From CAYTLW01 sp964438735 (GTDB lineage: Bacteria > Myxococcota_A > UBA9042), in NCBI GenBank assembly GCA_964438735.1, contig CAYTLW010000012.1, positions 37,628 through 101,627 of the forward strand: 64,000 bases of DNA, in the 5' to 3' direction. The notes below the pieces were generated by a model. The model was not told the DNA's origin, ran no database searches, and saw only the letters and a list, made by a program, of their open reading frames with translations. Positions 45,804-54,703 of this stretch are shown here, one piece after another. Made by a program: the position numbers and the translations under genes. Every line of letters begins with the position of its first letter. The stretch's first letter is position 1.

Positions 45804-46551
45804 GCAGCCGCTCCCGCTGCTCGCTCGCGGCGACGGCTGGGTGGTGGTCGCCAAACCACCACGACTCATCGTGCACCGCAATCAGCATACGGGTCGGACC
45901 TACGCCGCGCTGCAGCGGGTGCGGGATCTTGTGGGATGTCGGGTGTATCCGATTCATCGACTCGATGCGGCGGCGTCGGGTTGTCTGCTCTTCGCCACCG
46001 AGCAGACGATGGCAGGCCCGCTCTCGGCAGCGCTGGCCGCGGGTGAGAAGACGTACGTGGCGCTGGTGCGCGGGGTGTGCGGGGAGCCGAGTCGGGTCGT
46101 GGTCGAGCGGCCACTCAAGGACGACCTGGGCCTGATGAAGGAAGCCAGCACAGACCTGCATTGCATCGCGCGTTCCGCCGAGCCCCGCTGTTCCGTGGTC
46201 GTGGCACGGCCGCACACGGGCCGTTATCACCAGATTCGACGGCATCTGCGCGGGCTCTCCCACCCCATCATCGGCGATGTGGGCCATGGCGACAGGCATA
46301 CGAATCGCTGGTGGCGCAACCATGGTGGCATCGACCGCCTGGCCCTGCATTGTCTGAGCTTGCGCCTGGACCTGCCCGATGGCGGCGAGCTGGCGGTCAG
46401 CTGCCCGCTCTTCGAGGATCTCCACGCAGCGTGTACGCCGTTACCATTGTGGTCACAGGCGATAGCCGCGCTTCCGGAGCTGGCTGCGCAGCCATTGCCG
46501 CTGGCAGCGGCCTTCCGCGCGCCGCCGCGACCAGACGTTTCAGAACGTTAG
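45781..46551 (+). CDS. TruC-like tRNA pseudouridine synthase
   Basis: A 256-residue RluA/TruC-family pseudouridine synthase. The catalytic Asp lies in PIHRLDAAASGCLLFA (HRLD); VVAKPPRLIVHRN and RPHTGRYHQIRRHLRGLSHPIIGD are the other two family motifs. TruC modifies uridine 65 in tRNA; RluA-type enzymes act on rRNA too, so the target is inferred. The usual family start corresponds to PLPLLARGDGWVVV; the additional MICEGLTPQ comes from the inverted repeat. A TTG at 45766 is an alternative start. It is divergent from the MopE-like lipoprotein. Confidence 0.8.
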   Translation: MICEGLTPQPLPLLARGDGWVVVAKPPRLIVHRNQHTGRTYAALQRVRDLVGCRVYPIHRLDAAASGCLLFATEQTMAGPLSAALAAGEKTYVALVRGVCGEPSRVVVERPLKDDLGLMKEASTDLHCIARSAEPRCSVVVARPHTGRYHQIRRHLRGLSHPIIGDVGHGDRHTNRWWRNHGGIDRLALHCLSLRLDLPDGGELAVSCPLFEDLHAACTPLPLWSQAIAALPELAAQPLPLAAAFRAPPRPDVSER

Positions 46552-46566
46552 GCGATCGCCGCTCTG

Positions 46567-46898
46567 GGAGCTTGATTCGCTACGGAGGTTTGGCCGATGG
46601 ACGTCGAGGTGCAAGGCATGTGTGTTCTGCAAGGCGCAGGACTGGCCGTAGTCAATTCAAGCTCTTGCGGGACGCGCAGGCCGCCGTCAGATCGGCGTTC
46701 AGCGGTCGGGCCGGAGTGCGAATCAAGCTTCTAGGAGCTTGATTCGCTACGGAGGTTCTGCCGATGGTCGTCGAGGTGCAAGGCAGGTGTGTTCTGCAAG
46801 CCGCAGGACTGGCCGTAGTCAATTCAAGGTCTTGCAGGGCCCGCATGCCGCCGCCAGATCGGCGGCCAACGGCGGGATCGTAGTGTGAATCAAGCTCC
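46567..46898. repeat. Two 165-base tandem copies with 12-bp inverted ends
   Basis: Two copies at 46567-46731 and 46734-46898 (period 167) are about 85-90% identical by eye. Each begins GGAGCTTGATTC and ends with its inverse GAATCAAGCT(T/C)C, so each unit has 12-bp inverted ends. The core CAGGACTGGCCGTAGTCAAT is shared unchanged. This fills the gap between the pseudouridine synthase and the lipoprotein gene, and the stop codon of the latter (46898-46900) touches the last copy. No ORF is supported in it. It may be a duplicated miniature mobile element or a small-RNA repeat. Confidence 0.7.
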
Positions 46899-48913
46899 TA
46901 GGGATTCGGAACTGGCGTCGTGGTCTTGCCGCCGCTGGACTTCGGCTCGACGCAGGTGCCAGAGGCGAGCTGACCGAAGATGTGACTCTCCTTGTCGCCG
47001 CCGTCCTTGCCGCCGTCCTTGCCGGCCTCGACCACGCACGAGCCGGCCTTGACCTCGACCTTCACGTCGGCCATGCCGTCGAGACCCCAAGCCTTGAGCG
47101 TCAGCAGGCCGTCGAGCACCTTGATCCAGGGCCAGTCACCGCCGTCGTCGTCACCGCCTTCGCCCGGCGGGTCGCCCTTGCCGCCCTTCTCGTCGTCGCC
47201 CTCGCCGTCATCGTCTTTGCCGTCACCGCCCTTGTCGTCCTTGCCATCACCGCCCGGATCGGGAACGGGGATCGGCTCGCCGCCCTTGCTGATGCTGTCA
47301 CCGCTGCCGAACTTGAACTCCAGGGCCGGCTTGTCGGCGCCACCCAGGGTGACCTGGGAGCTGCCCTTGTGCAGGAACTTGGGCATGTCGTCGTCGAAGA
47401 GCTTGGCCACGGCGGCCATGGTGTGGGCCAGGACCGCGTCCAGCTGCGGCACGACGAGGAATTTCACCTGGTCGCCGTCATAGGTCAGCGACAGGTCGAG
47501 CTTGTGCGGCGGCTTGGCGTTCTTGTTCAGGTCGAACGCGGCCAGGGCGTGCACCTTCTTGGTATCGTCGTACTTGACGGTTGTGGTCTTGCTGCCAAGG
47601 CCCAGTCCGGTGATGGACACGCTGTCCATGCTCTTGTCCTTTTCGACCGAGAGCGCGATTTCGAAGCTGGCGCCGCCAACGCTGGCGAAGAAGGCACCTT
47701 CCTTGGGGGTCGCGGGCTTGGGCTCGCCGCAGCCGCCGCCATCGTCGGGGGGCGGCGGATCGCCGTCGCCGCCGCCGCCACCGCCGTCACCACCGTCGCC
47801 GGGCACCGGGGGCTTGCCGGTGCTGCCGCCGCCGGAGGAACAGGTCACGTTGCTCTTGCCGAAGAGCAGGTCGGCCGCGACACCCACGTCGATGGTGTTC
47901 AGGCCAGCGCCCACGACCAGCGTGCGATCAGCGTGACCGAGCACCACCTTGAGTGCGGTGGTCGCCTGGGCGATCTTGACGTCGTAGAACTCCTTGTGAG
48001 TCTTGTCGAAGGCGCCCACATGCACGGCCTTCTTGATGGAGAACGTGCCCGTGATCTTCTTGTCCGCCCCGCGCACCAACTGGGCGCCGAGCAGGCCTTC
48101 TGCCACCTGCGGGAACTCTTTCGGCAGGTCTTCGCCCATGGCCTTGGAGACCATCTTGGCGGCTTCCATGAACTTGGCCAGGTCGCCGTCGAAGGTGAAC
48201 TTGTTCTCGGTCATGGTGAAGGTCATCGGGATGACCTGCGGGTCGTAGCCCACCATCACCTTGCCGGAGAGGTTCTTGTCGCCATGCTTGATGACGGCGA
48301 CGCAAACCGGCACTTCCTTGAGGCCCTTGATGCAGTCGGCGTTGCCGTCGGCGTCGTCGGACTTGCCGTCGGAACCGCCACCAGAGCCGCTGCCGGAACC
48401 GGAGTCGTCACCGGGCTTGATGGGCTGCGGCGGCTCCGACACGTCGCCGCCATCTTCGCAGAGGTCTTCGGCCTTGAGGCAGTAGACGATCATCTTGTCG
48501 GTGCTGAGCTTCTCGTCCTTCAGCTCGGCGTTGAAGAGGTTGTCCTTGAACCACTCCTTGACGTCCTTGGCGACCTCGTCGGCGTCGAACTCGGACTTCT
48601 CGCACTTGCTCGGAGGCGGCGGATCGCCACCCGGCTCGGGCGCGACCTGCGGGGCGCAAGAGGCCTCGCCGCCCATCTCGTCGAAGGTCTTGGACTCGGC
48701 GATGAACTGCGCCTTACTGGCGCCATCATCGGCGAACAGGCCAATCAACTCGTTGGCTGAGTCGGTGGCTTCGGTTTCTGTCACCGGCTGGGCGGGCGCC
48801 GGCGGAGGCGTGCTGCCGCCACCACCACCAGATGTGCCGCCACATGCGGATACGGCCGCCAGGCAGGCCAGGGCGACGAGCATGCCGGTCTGGGTATACG
48901 TGCGCTTGTTCAT
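46898..48913 (-). CDS. Acidic Asp/Gly/Lys-rich lipoprotein, unknown function
   Basis: A 671-residue predicted lipoprotein. ATG 48913 follows GGAGGAGAAG; the signal peptide MLVALACLAAVSACGG ends in a lipobox. A TETEATDSANELIGLFADD stretch opens the mature part. Two related blocks follow: one with TMTENKFTFDGDLAKFMEAAKMV, the other with SLTYDGDQVKFLVVPQLDAV and AHTMAAVAKLFDDDMPKF. They are joined by Gly/Asp/Pro-rich linkers (GDGGDGGGGGGDGDPPPPDD; GGDGKDDKGGDGKDDDGEGD). The blocks look like duplicated alpha/beta domains. No family recognised. The stop lies at the edge of the tandem repeat. Confidence 0.65.
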   Translation of the reverse strand: MNKRTYTQTGMLVALACLAAVSACGGTSGGGGGSTPPPAPAQPVTETEATDSANELIGLFADDGASKAQFIAESKTFDEMGGEASCAPQVAPEPGGDPPPPSKCEKSEFDADEVAKDVKEWFKDNLFNAELKDEKLSTDKMIVYCLKAEDLCEDGGDVSEPPQPIKPGDDSGSGSGSGGGSDGKSDDADGNADCIKGLKEVPVCVAVIKHGDKNLSGKVMVGYDPQVIPMTFTMTENKFTFDGDLAKFMEAAKMVSKAMGEDLPKEFPQVAEGLLGAQLVRGADKKITGTFSIKKAVHVGAFDKTHKEFYDVKIAQATTALKVVLGHADRTLVVGAGLNTIDVGVAADLLFGKSNVTCSSGGGSTGKPPVPGDGGDGGGGGGDGDPPPPDDGGGCGEPKPATPKEGAFFASVGGASFEIALSVEKDKSMDSVSITGLGLGSKTTTVKYDDTKKVHALAAFDLNKNAKPPHKLDLSLTYDGDQVKFLVVPQLDAVLAHTMAAVAKLFDDDMPKFLHKGSSQVTLGGADKPALEFKFGSGDSISKGGEPIPVPDPGGDGKDDKGGDGKDDDGEGDDEKGGKGDPPGEGGDDDGGDWPWIKVLDGLLTLKAWGLDGMADVKVEVKAGSCVVEAGKDGGKDGGDKESHIFGQLASGTCVEPKSSGGKTTTPVPNP

Positions 48914-49080
48914 CTCTTCTCCTCCATTGCCCTCTCCCGGGGGCATGCCGCGACCTCTACGTCCTCGAGAATTGGCCGACAGACGCGCGCAACGTACGCA
49001 TACGCGTGGGGTGAGGCAAGGATTCATTTCTTTTGGCGAGTCGGCTGGGGACAGCTGTCGCCACCACAGGCGAAGCGCGC

Positions 49081-49692
49081 TCAGTCGCCGTATTCTTCGT
49101 CGTAATCGGCGATGGCCGCCTGGACCACGGCGACGGCATGCTCGCGGCCGTAGACGTTCTCCACCGACACATTCGACCGGTCCGGCGTGGTGGATTTGTA
49201 GGTCAGAAAATAGTGGCGCATCCGTTCGACCAGGACGGGCGGCAACTCGGTCAGCTCGCGCGCCTCGCCCCAGACCAGGTCATTTTCCAGCACCGCGATA
49301 ATCTTATCGTCGGCCTCGCCATCGTCGACCATCTGCAGGCCGCCCACGACGCGGGCATTGACGATGAGTTCGGCTTTGGCGATGGGCCGCTCACTGACCA
49401 CGCAGATATCCAGCGGGTCGGCGTCGCCTCGCAACGCACCAGGGGACAGGGCGCGCACCCTCTCACCGCACCACGTGCGGGGGATGAAACCGTACAGGGT
49501 CGGCGGCTGCGATGAGGTCCGCTGCGGCCGATCGACGCGCAGATAGCCGGTCGCCTTGTCGATCTCGTATTTGACCAGGTCGTACGGTGTGATCTCGATG
49601 TACGCGTGCACCAACTCGGGCGGCGCCGGCCCCACATCCAGACCGTGCCAGGGATGGGGGCGCCAGCGGTAGAAGGGCTTGGGGAAGGCCAT
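49081..49692 (-). CDS. ppa: Cytoplasmic family I inorganic pyrophosphatase
   Basis: A 203-residue soluble family I pyrophosphatase, which hydrolyses pyrophosphate from biosynthetic reactions and so drives them forward. Visible motifs: EITPYDLVKYEIDKATGYLR with PTLYGFIPRTWCGE, then GDADPLDICVVSE (metal-binding DxDPxD) and DDKIIAVLENDLVWGE. No signal peptide, in contrast to the second copy at 26292-26993. Length fits the family. Start at ATG 49692, after a moderate purine-rich site. Confidence 0.85.
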   Translation of the reverse strand: MAFPKPFYRWRPHPWHGLDVGPAPPELVHAYIEITPYDLVKYEIDKATGYLRVDRPQRTSSQPPTLYGFIPRTWCGERVRALSPGALRGDADPLDICVVSERPIAKAELIVNARVVGGLQMVDDGEADDKIIAVLENDLVWGEARELTELPPVLVERMRHYFLTYKSTTPDRSNVSVENVYGREHAVAVVQAAIADYDEEYGD

Positions 49693-49776
49693 GTCGCGCT
49701 CCGTTGCGTGATCTGACGGAATGTCCGCCAGGTCGAGGGTGCATCGAGGCGGCCGAGATCGCCAGCCGGGTTGGCG

Positions 49777-51264
49777 CTATTCGGGTGGCTGCCCCACCAC
49801 GATGCCGTCGATGCCAAACACCTCGACATCTTCTGCGCGGCCGCGCACCGGCTGCATTCCCAGTGACTTCTGGTCCGGACGAGCCGCCGACATGCGCTCC
49901 ACCGTGGCGCCGGTGAACAACATGCCGGTGTGCAGCTTCTTGTTCATCTGCTCGACCCGGGCGGCGATGTTTACGGTGTCACCGATGACCGCGTACTTGG
50001 TCCGTGTCTGGCTGCCTACGTTGCCGACCACCACCTCGCCGGAGTGGATGCCGATGCGGATGCCGAATTCGGTGACGCCCAGGTCACGCCAGAGTTCGCT
50101 CGTGCCGTCGTCGCGCAGCTCGGCGTCCAGCTTCTCCGCCGCGCGATGCATGGCCACGGCCGCGCGCACCGCCCGATCTGCGTGGTCTGGCTGCTGCAGG
50201 GGCGCGCCGAAGACCACCAGGATGGCGTCGCCCTCGAACTCGATGATTGTGCCCCGTTCAGCGTCCACCACGGCGCTCATGGCGCCAAAATAGCGGTTGA
50301 TCAGGCCGATGACATCAGTCGGCCCCATGCGCGCCGACAGGATCGAATATCCCCTGATATTGCTGAATAACACGGTGACATCGCGCACCTCGCCGTCAAG
50401 ATCGAATTGGGAGGTATCGGCCAACAGCTCGTCCACCACATCGGGCACCACGTAGCGGCTGAACAGGTGCTTGAGGTGGTCGAATTCGGCCTGCTTGCGC
50501 GACAGATCCGCCCGCATGGTTCGCAGCTGTCGGCGAAGATCGACGATGTCCAGGGCGCCCCGTTCCAGCACACCGCGACGGGCGTCGGCAGGCGCGCGGG
50601 ACAGGCGCCAGTTGATGTACACCGCCGCCGGGATGGAGACCGCCAGACCGGTGCTCAGCTTGGCCACGATATGGGTTTGCAGGGTGGCGATCCGCCCGGT
50701 CAGACCGGCGAAGACGAGCGCGTCGGTCAACATGGCAGCGACCAGCGCGACCGCCAGCGCCAGCCAGATGGGCACCCGCTGCCACAGGTTCAGCAGCCCC
50801 TGGTAGACGACCACGATGGCGCAAGCGGCGGCGACAATGGCGCCCGTGGACACCGCAGTGGCCCACAGGTCGACACCCAGCCAGCGCTCGCGACCGAACA
50901 ACGTCACGTCGATACCCGGCCCCTGGAGGCGCTCGGCCATGAGCCACTTGAGCACATTGAGCAGGATCTTGATGGCCACCACCGTGACCAGGAAGCGCTG
51001 CGCCTCCCGTGTTCCCTCAAGCGTATAGAGCAGGGCGACGCCGACCAGCAGAGGCGGCAGAAAGGCGACCGAAGTGTAGAGCGTCGTCTCACCGCCGAGG
51101 ACCGGCGCACTCAGCTTGAGGCGCGCGGCGATCATCATGTAGGCCAATACCAGGCCCAATCCCATGTACAGCGGCGCCAGACCAAAGCGCGGTCGCAGGG
51201 CATGCAATCCGACGACCAGGGCGGCGATACCGGCGATCTCGAGGTGGAAGAGGAGCAGTTCCAT
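49777..51264 (-). CDS. Membrane-bound class III nucleotide cyclase with altered metal site
   Basis: A 495-residue protein with 6-7 N-terminal membrane helices, a helical signalling linker (FDHLKHLFSRYVVPDVVDELL) and a class III adenylate/guanylate cyclase domain. The catalytic region reads VTVLFSNIRGYS, where the first metal-binding Asp of the usual F-x-D-I motif is replaced by Asn302. The second Asp is retained in FEGDAILVVFGAP. TKYAVIGDTVNIAARVEQ preserves the transition-state Asn and Arg. The Asn change probably lowers or alters activity; it may need a partner or act as a nucleotide sensor. Alone in its neighbourhood, divergent from the YGP lipoprotein. Confidence 0.8.
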   Translation of the reverse strand: MELLLFHLEIAGIAALVVGLHALRPRFGLAPLYMGLGLVLAYMMIAARLKLSAPVLGGETTLYTSVAFLPPLLVGVALLYTLEGTREAQRFLVTVVAIKILLNVLKWLMAERLQGPGIDVTLFGRERWLGVDLWATAVSTGAIVAAACAIVVVYQGLLNLWQRVPIWLALAVALVAAMLTDALVFAGLTGRIATLQTHIVAKLSTGLAVSIPAAVYINWRLSRAPADARRGVLERGALDIVDLRRQLRTMRADLSRKQAEFDHLKHLFSRYVVPDVVDELLADTSQFDLDGEVRDVTVLFSNIRGYSILSARMGPTDVIGLINRYFGAMSAVVDAERGTIIEFEGDAILVVFGAPLQQPDHADRAVRAAVAMHRAAEKLDAELRDDGTSELWRDLGVTEFGIRIGIHSGEVVVGNVGSQTRTKYAVIGDTVNIAARVEQMNKKLHTGMLFTGATVERMSAARPDQKSLGMQPVRGRAEDVEVFGIDGIVVGQPPE

Positions 51265-51368
51265 GGACCGGTCGCGTTGGCTCCGTGGGCGGTGGTGGTG
51301 GCTGTTCTACAACGCCCTGGTAGCGAAGCGCCAGCGATGGGTAATTGTATTCCACATGCGATTCTCTC

Positions 51369-51397
51369 TTGTTGTGAACTTTGCCTCGCAGTATGCT
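51369..51397 (+). promoter_or_regulatory. Possible promoter of the YGP lipoprotein gene
   Basis: TTGTTG (51369-51374) and TATGCT (51392-51397) are spaced by 17 bases. They lie 47 bases before the start of the lipoprotein, in a locally AT-richer stretch. Matches to the consensus are only moderate (3/6 and 4/6). Confidence 0.3.
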
Positions 51398-51443
51398 GCG
51401 CAGTGCGCCGAACGGCGGCGGGCAGGGGAGTCCGGAGGGAGCG

Positions 51444-52082
51444 ATGCGAATCCAGCGCATCCTGGAGTCTGTCGAACTGCTTCGGCAGCGCTTGATGGTC
51501 GTGCTGCTCTCCGCTGTGCTGTTCATCCTCGGTGGCCAGATGACCAGCTGCGTGGTGAACCCCGTGCCGGCGATATACGGGCCAGCCCCAATCCCCAAGG
51601 ACGCCGACGGCGGGCCATCGGTCCTCTACGGCCCACAGCCGGTTGACGCGGGCCCCGTCGACACTGGCCCCGTCGACACTGGCCCCATCGACACTGGACC
51701 CGTCGACACTGGCGCCACGGATGCAGGACCCACAGACATCGGCCCCGCCGACGTCAACGACACCGCCGACAGCAGTCCCGCGATCTTCTACGGCCCGGTA
51801 CGGGTCGACTCCGGCCCCACCGACGCCGCGACCGACACCGTCGACGTCAAGGACGCCGGCATCTCGACCCTGTACGGCCCCCTGCCAGTCGACTCCGGGC
51901 CGTCCGAACAAGACACGAGCAAGGCCGACTGCGTACCGCCGCCCATCTACGGCCCCAAGCCCTGCCAGAGCGACGTGGAGTGCGTCGACGAGAACAGCGA
52001 GGGCTGGTACTGCGACAAGAACAACACCTTCGATGACGGCTGTGGCGGCAAGATCACCTGGCCGGTCTGCAAGTCGCCATGA
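51444..52082 (+). CDS. YGP-repeat lipoprotein, candidate radical SAM substrate
   Basis: A 212-residue exported protein; ATG 51444 follows GGAGGGAG. The signal segment LMVVLLSAVLFILGGQMTSC ends in a lipobox-like MTSC (Cys36). The mature part is Asp/Pro/Thr-rich and contains five Tyr-Gly-Pro motifs at residues 45, 62, 116, 144 and 169 (AIYGPAP, VLYGPQPVDAGP, IFYGPVRVDSGP, TLYGPLPVDSGP, PIYGPKPC), separated by VDTGP repeats. It ends in a short domain with six Cys (C163, C174, C180, C190, C200, C209). The stop overlaps the start of the downstream radical SAM/SPASM enzyme (ATGA). Regular aromatic-Gly-Pro motifs beside such an enzyme suggest post-translational modification of the lipoprotein; that is inference. 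Confidence 0.8.
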   Translation: MRIQRILESVELLRQRLMVVLLSAVLFILGGQMTSCVVNPVPAIYGPAPIPKDADGGPSVLYGPQPVDAGPVDTGPVDTGPIDTGPVDTGATDAGPTDIGPADVNDTADSSPAIFYGPVRVDSGPTDAATDTVDVKDAGISTLYGPLPVDSGPSEQDTSKADCVPPPIYGPKPCQSDVECVDENSEGWYCDKNNTFDDGCGGKITWPVCKSP

Positions 52083-53245
52083 CCGCCAGCCTGCTCAGCA
52101 TCCGGTCGCGCGTGCAGCAGGCGCTCATGTGGCGCCGGCATCGCCTGAACATCAAGCGACTGGCCACCGAACATCCGCTGAACTACCTCTTCTTCGAGGT
52201 GACCCGCCGCTGTAACCTGGCGTGCTCCTATTGCGGCAGCAGCTGTGGGCCCAAGGACCGAAAGGGCGAGATGGATGTAGACGCCTGGAAGGGCGTCATC
52301 GACCAGGTCGCCGATGATTTCAACGCTGCCGACATCATGGTGGCGGTGACCGGCGGCGAGCCCCTCATCAAAGAGGGCATCTACGACATCTTCGCTCATC
52401 TGCGCGATCGCGGCTTCCGCTACGGCATGGTCAGCAATGGCGGGCTGCTCGACGGCGAGGCGGCGAGGCGGCTGGTCAAGGCGGGCATCGGCTCCATCTC
52501 GCTGAGCATGGACGGCGTACCCGAAGTGAACGACGCCCAGCGCGGCGCCGGCTCGTCGATCAAGGTGCTGGCGGCCATTCACCACCTGAGGGCGGCGGGT
52601 TATAGCGGCAAATTGGAGGTCATCTCGACCCTGACCCGTCCGGCCATCCTGCGCATCGACGAGATGCGCAGTTGGCTGGCCGAACAACGGATCACCTTGT
52701 GGCGCGTGGCGCCCGTCATGCCCATCGGGCGGGCGGCCAGCCGACCGGAGTTGCTGCCCGACGCCGGCCATGTGCGCGCGCTGCTGGAGTATGTGCGCAC
52801 GGCGCGTGGCGACGGCATGTTGCCGCGTCCCGAGTTGGGCGAAGAGGGCTACCTCGGCCGCCGCTTCGAGGGCGTCACCCGACCCTACCTGGCGCACTGT
52901 CGGGCGGGCATCTCTGTAGCCGGCATCCACTGGGATGGCACCATCGCCGCCTGCCCCGAGCTCTCCTCAGCCTGGGATCAGGGCCACGTGGACACGGACC
53001 GGATCAAGGAGACCTGGGAGCACGGCTACCAGAAGTACCGAGATCGCTCCTGGGCCAGGCGCGGCGATTGCGCCGACTGCCAACAATGGTCCATCTGCAA
53101 GGGCGGCTCGCTGCACCTCTACGACAGCCCGGAGCATCCGTTCCTGCGTTGCATCTACCTGATGTGCAAACAAACGGACGGTCTGCCCCTGCCAGCGATC
53201 CCCTGCGGCGGCGGCTGCGCCATGCCCCTGCCAGAATCGGCTTGA
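52079..53245 (+). CDS. Radical SAM/SPASM enzyme coupled to the YGP lipoprotein
   Basis: A 388-residue radical SAM enzyme. The cluster-binding motif is CNLACSYC (Cys45, Cys49, Cys52); the SAM-binding GGEP is seen in VTGGEPLIKE. The substrate-domain region LSMDGVPEVNDAQRG leads into a SPASM-type C-terminus. There the sequences HCRAGISVAGIHWDGTIAAC and GDCADCQQWSICKGG supply ligands for auxiliary iron-sulfur clusters, as in enzymes that modify peptides and proteins (PqqE, anaerobic sulfatase-maturating enzymes). It ends with a Cys-bearing tail. It overlaps the lipoprotein stop (ATGA), so the two are co-translated. The most direct reading is that it modifies the YGP motifs. Confidence 0.85.
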   Translation: MTASLLSIRSRVQQALMWRRHRLNIKRLATEHPLNYLFFEVTRRCNLACSYCGSSCGPKDRKGEMDVDAWKGVIDQVADDFNAADIMVAVTGGEPLIKEGIYDIFAHLRDRGFRYGMVSNGGLLDGEAARRLVKAGIGSISLSMDGVPEVNDAQRGAGSSIKVLAAIHHLRAAGYSGKLEVISTLTRPAILRIDEMRSWLAEQRITLWRVAPVMPIGRAASRPELLPDAGHVRALLEYVRTARGDGMLPRPELGEEGYLGRRFEGVTRPYLAHCRAGISVAGIHWDGTIAACPELSSAWDQGHVDTDRIKETWEHGYQKYRDRSWARRGDCADCQQWSICKGGSLHLYDSPEHPFLRCIYLMCKQTDGLPLPAIPCGGGCAMPLPESA

Positions 53246-53355
53246 TGTAGGCGACCCAACCCAGGGTTCACCGCTCACGACCACGTGTGCTACACCATCC
53301 CGTCGCCGCCAATCCGGCGGGCAACCTCACAGTGCAACGAACCAGGAGCGCAGAC

Positions 53356-54594
53356 ATGGCCGACATTCAGCCCTTCCGCGGTATCCGCCCACGCCCCGAC
53401 GTGGCCGACCAGATCGCCTCGCCGCCCTACGACGTGGTCGACCGCAACGAGGCGAAATCCTTCGTTCGGGATCGACCCCACAGCTTCCTGCGCGTGGTCA
53501 AGCCGGAGATCGAGCTCGACGACGCCATCGCAGCGGACGATCCGCGGGTCTATGCGCACGGCGCGGCCAACCTCAACGGGCTGCAACACGACGGCCTGAT
53601 GATTCGCGACGAAGGCCCCTGCTTCTACCTCTACCAGCAGCGTATGGGCGACCACGTGCAGGTGGGCGTGGTGGCCGGCGCCTCGGTCGACGAGTACGAC
53701 AACGGGCGGATCAAAAAACACGAGCATACCCGGCGCCAGAAGGAGGACGAGCGGACCCGTCATGTGGAGGCATTGGGGGCGAATACGGGCCCGGTCTTCC
53801 TGACCTACCACGCAGATCCGACCATCGACGCACTGGTCGCGGCGGGCTGCGCCGGTCCACCGGCGGTAGATTTCGTCAGCGAGGACGGCAACGGCCACAC
53901 CCTGTGGCTGGTGGACGACGCCGAGCAGGTCGCCGCCCTGCAAACCGCGTTCGCCGGGGTACCCGCGCTCTACGTCGCCGACGGCCATCATCGGAGCGCC
54001 GCGGCAGCGCGCGTGCGTGACCTGCGACGCCAGGCTGCCGGGCAGGACGTGCCGGGAGCGCCCTGGAACTGGTTCCTGACCGTTATCTTCCCCCACGACC
54101 AGATGAAGATCATGGAGTACAACCGGGTCGTATTGCATCTGAACGGGTACGACGCCGCGGGTTTGCTGGCGGCGGTGGCCGAGCGCTTCGATCTGGTGCT
54201 GGCCGACCAGGCCTCACCGGCCCGACGGCGTTGTTTCGGAATGTACCTCGACGGTCGCTGGCATCGCCTGACCGCCCGCGAGGGCAGCTATCCAGCAGAC
54301 GATCCGGTGGCCAGCCTCGACGTGGCCATCCTGCAAGACCAGCTGCTCGGGCCGCTGCTGGGCATCGACGACCCGCGTACCAGTGGCGGAATCTCGTTTG
54401 TGGGCGGCATCCGCGGCACCGCCGAGCTGGAGCGGCGGGCGGACGCGGTCGGTGGCGTGGCGTTCGCCATGCATGCCACCTCGATCGAGGAGTTGATGGC
54501 CATCGCCGACGCCGGCGAGGTCATGCCGCCGAAGTCGACCTGGTTCGAACCCAAGCTGCGCAGCGGGATGATCGTACGCAGCATTGAAGACTGA
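53356..54594 (+). CDS. DUF1015 family protein
   Basis: A 412-residue protein of the DUF1015 family, whose function is unknown but which is sometimes called a HTH-linked or SpoOM-like protein. The hallmark N-terminus IQPFRGIRPRPDVADQIASP with PYDVVDRNEA is present, followed by RVYAHGAANL and the conserved VADGHHRSAAAARV. Length matches the family. ATG 53356 follows AGGAG. It lies 110 bases after the radical SAM gene on the same strand; in other genomes DUF1015 is often near amino-acid or serine metabolism genes, but no such partner is seen here. Confidence 0.8.
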   Translation: MADIQPFRGIRPRPDVADQIASPPYDVVDRNEAKSFVRDRPHSFLRVVKPEIELDDAIAADDPRVYAHGAANLNGLQHDGLMIRDEGPCFYLYQQRMGDHVQVGVVAGASVDEYDNGRIKKHEHTRRQKEDERTRHVEALGANTGPVFLTYHADPTIDALVAAGCAGPPAVDFVSEDGNGHTLWLVDDAEQVAALQTAFAGVPALYVADGHHRSAAAARVRDLRRQAAGQDVPGAPWNWFLTVIFPHDQMKIMEYNRVVLHLNGYDAAGLLAAVAERFDLVLADQASPARRRCFGMYLDGRWHRLTAREGSYPADDPVASLDVAILQDQLLGPLLGIDDPRTSGGISFVGGIRGTAELERRADAVGGVAFAMHATSIEELMAIADAGEVMPPKSTWFEPKLRSGMIVRSIED

Positions 54595-54703
54595 GCCCGC
54601 GTGGCAGTAGCGGTTGGCCCCCACCGTTCGGTGCCGGGCCCCCACGCCGTTGTCCAGAACATGGCGGAGCCGGTACCCTGTTGCACCAGCGCAGGAGTTC
54701 GCC

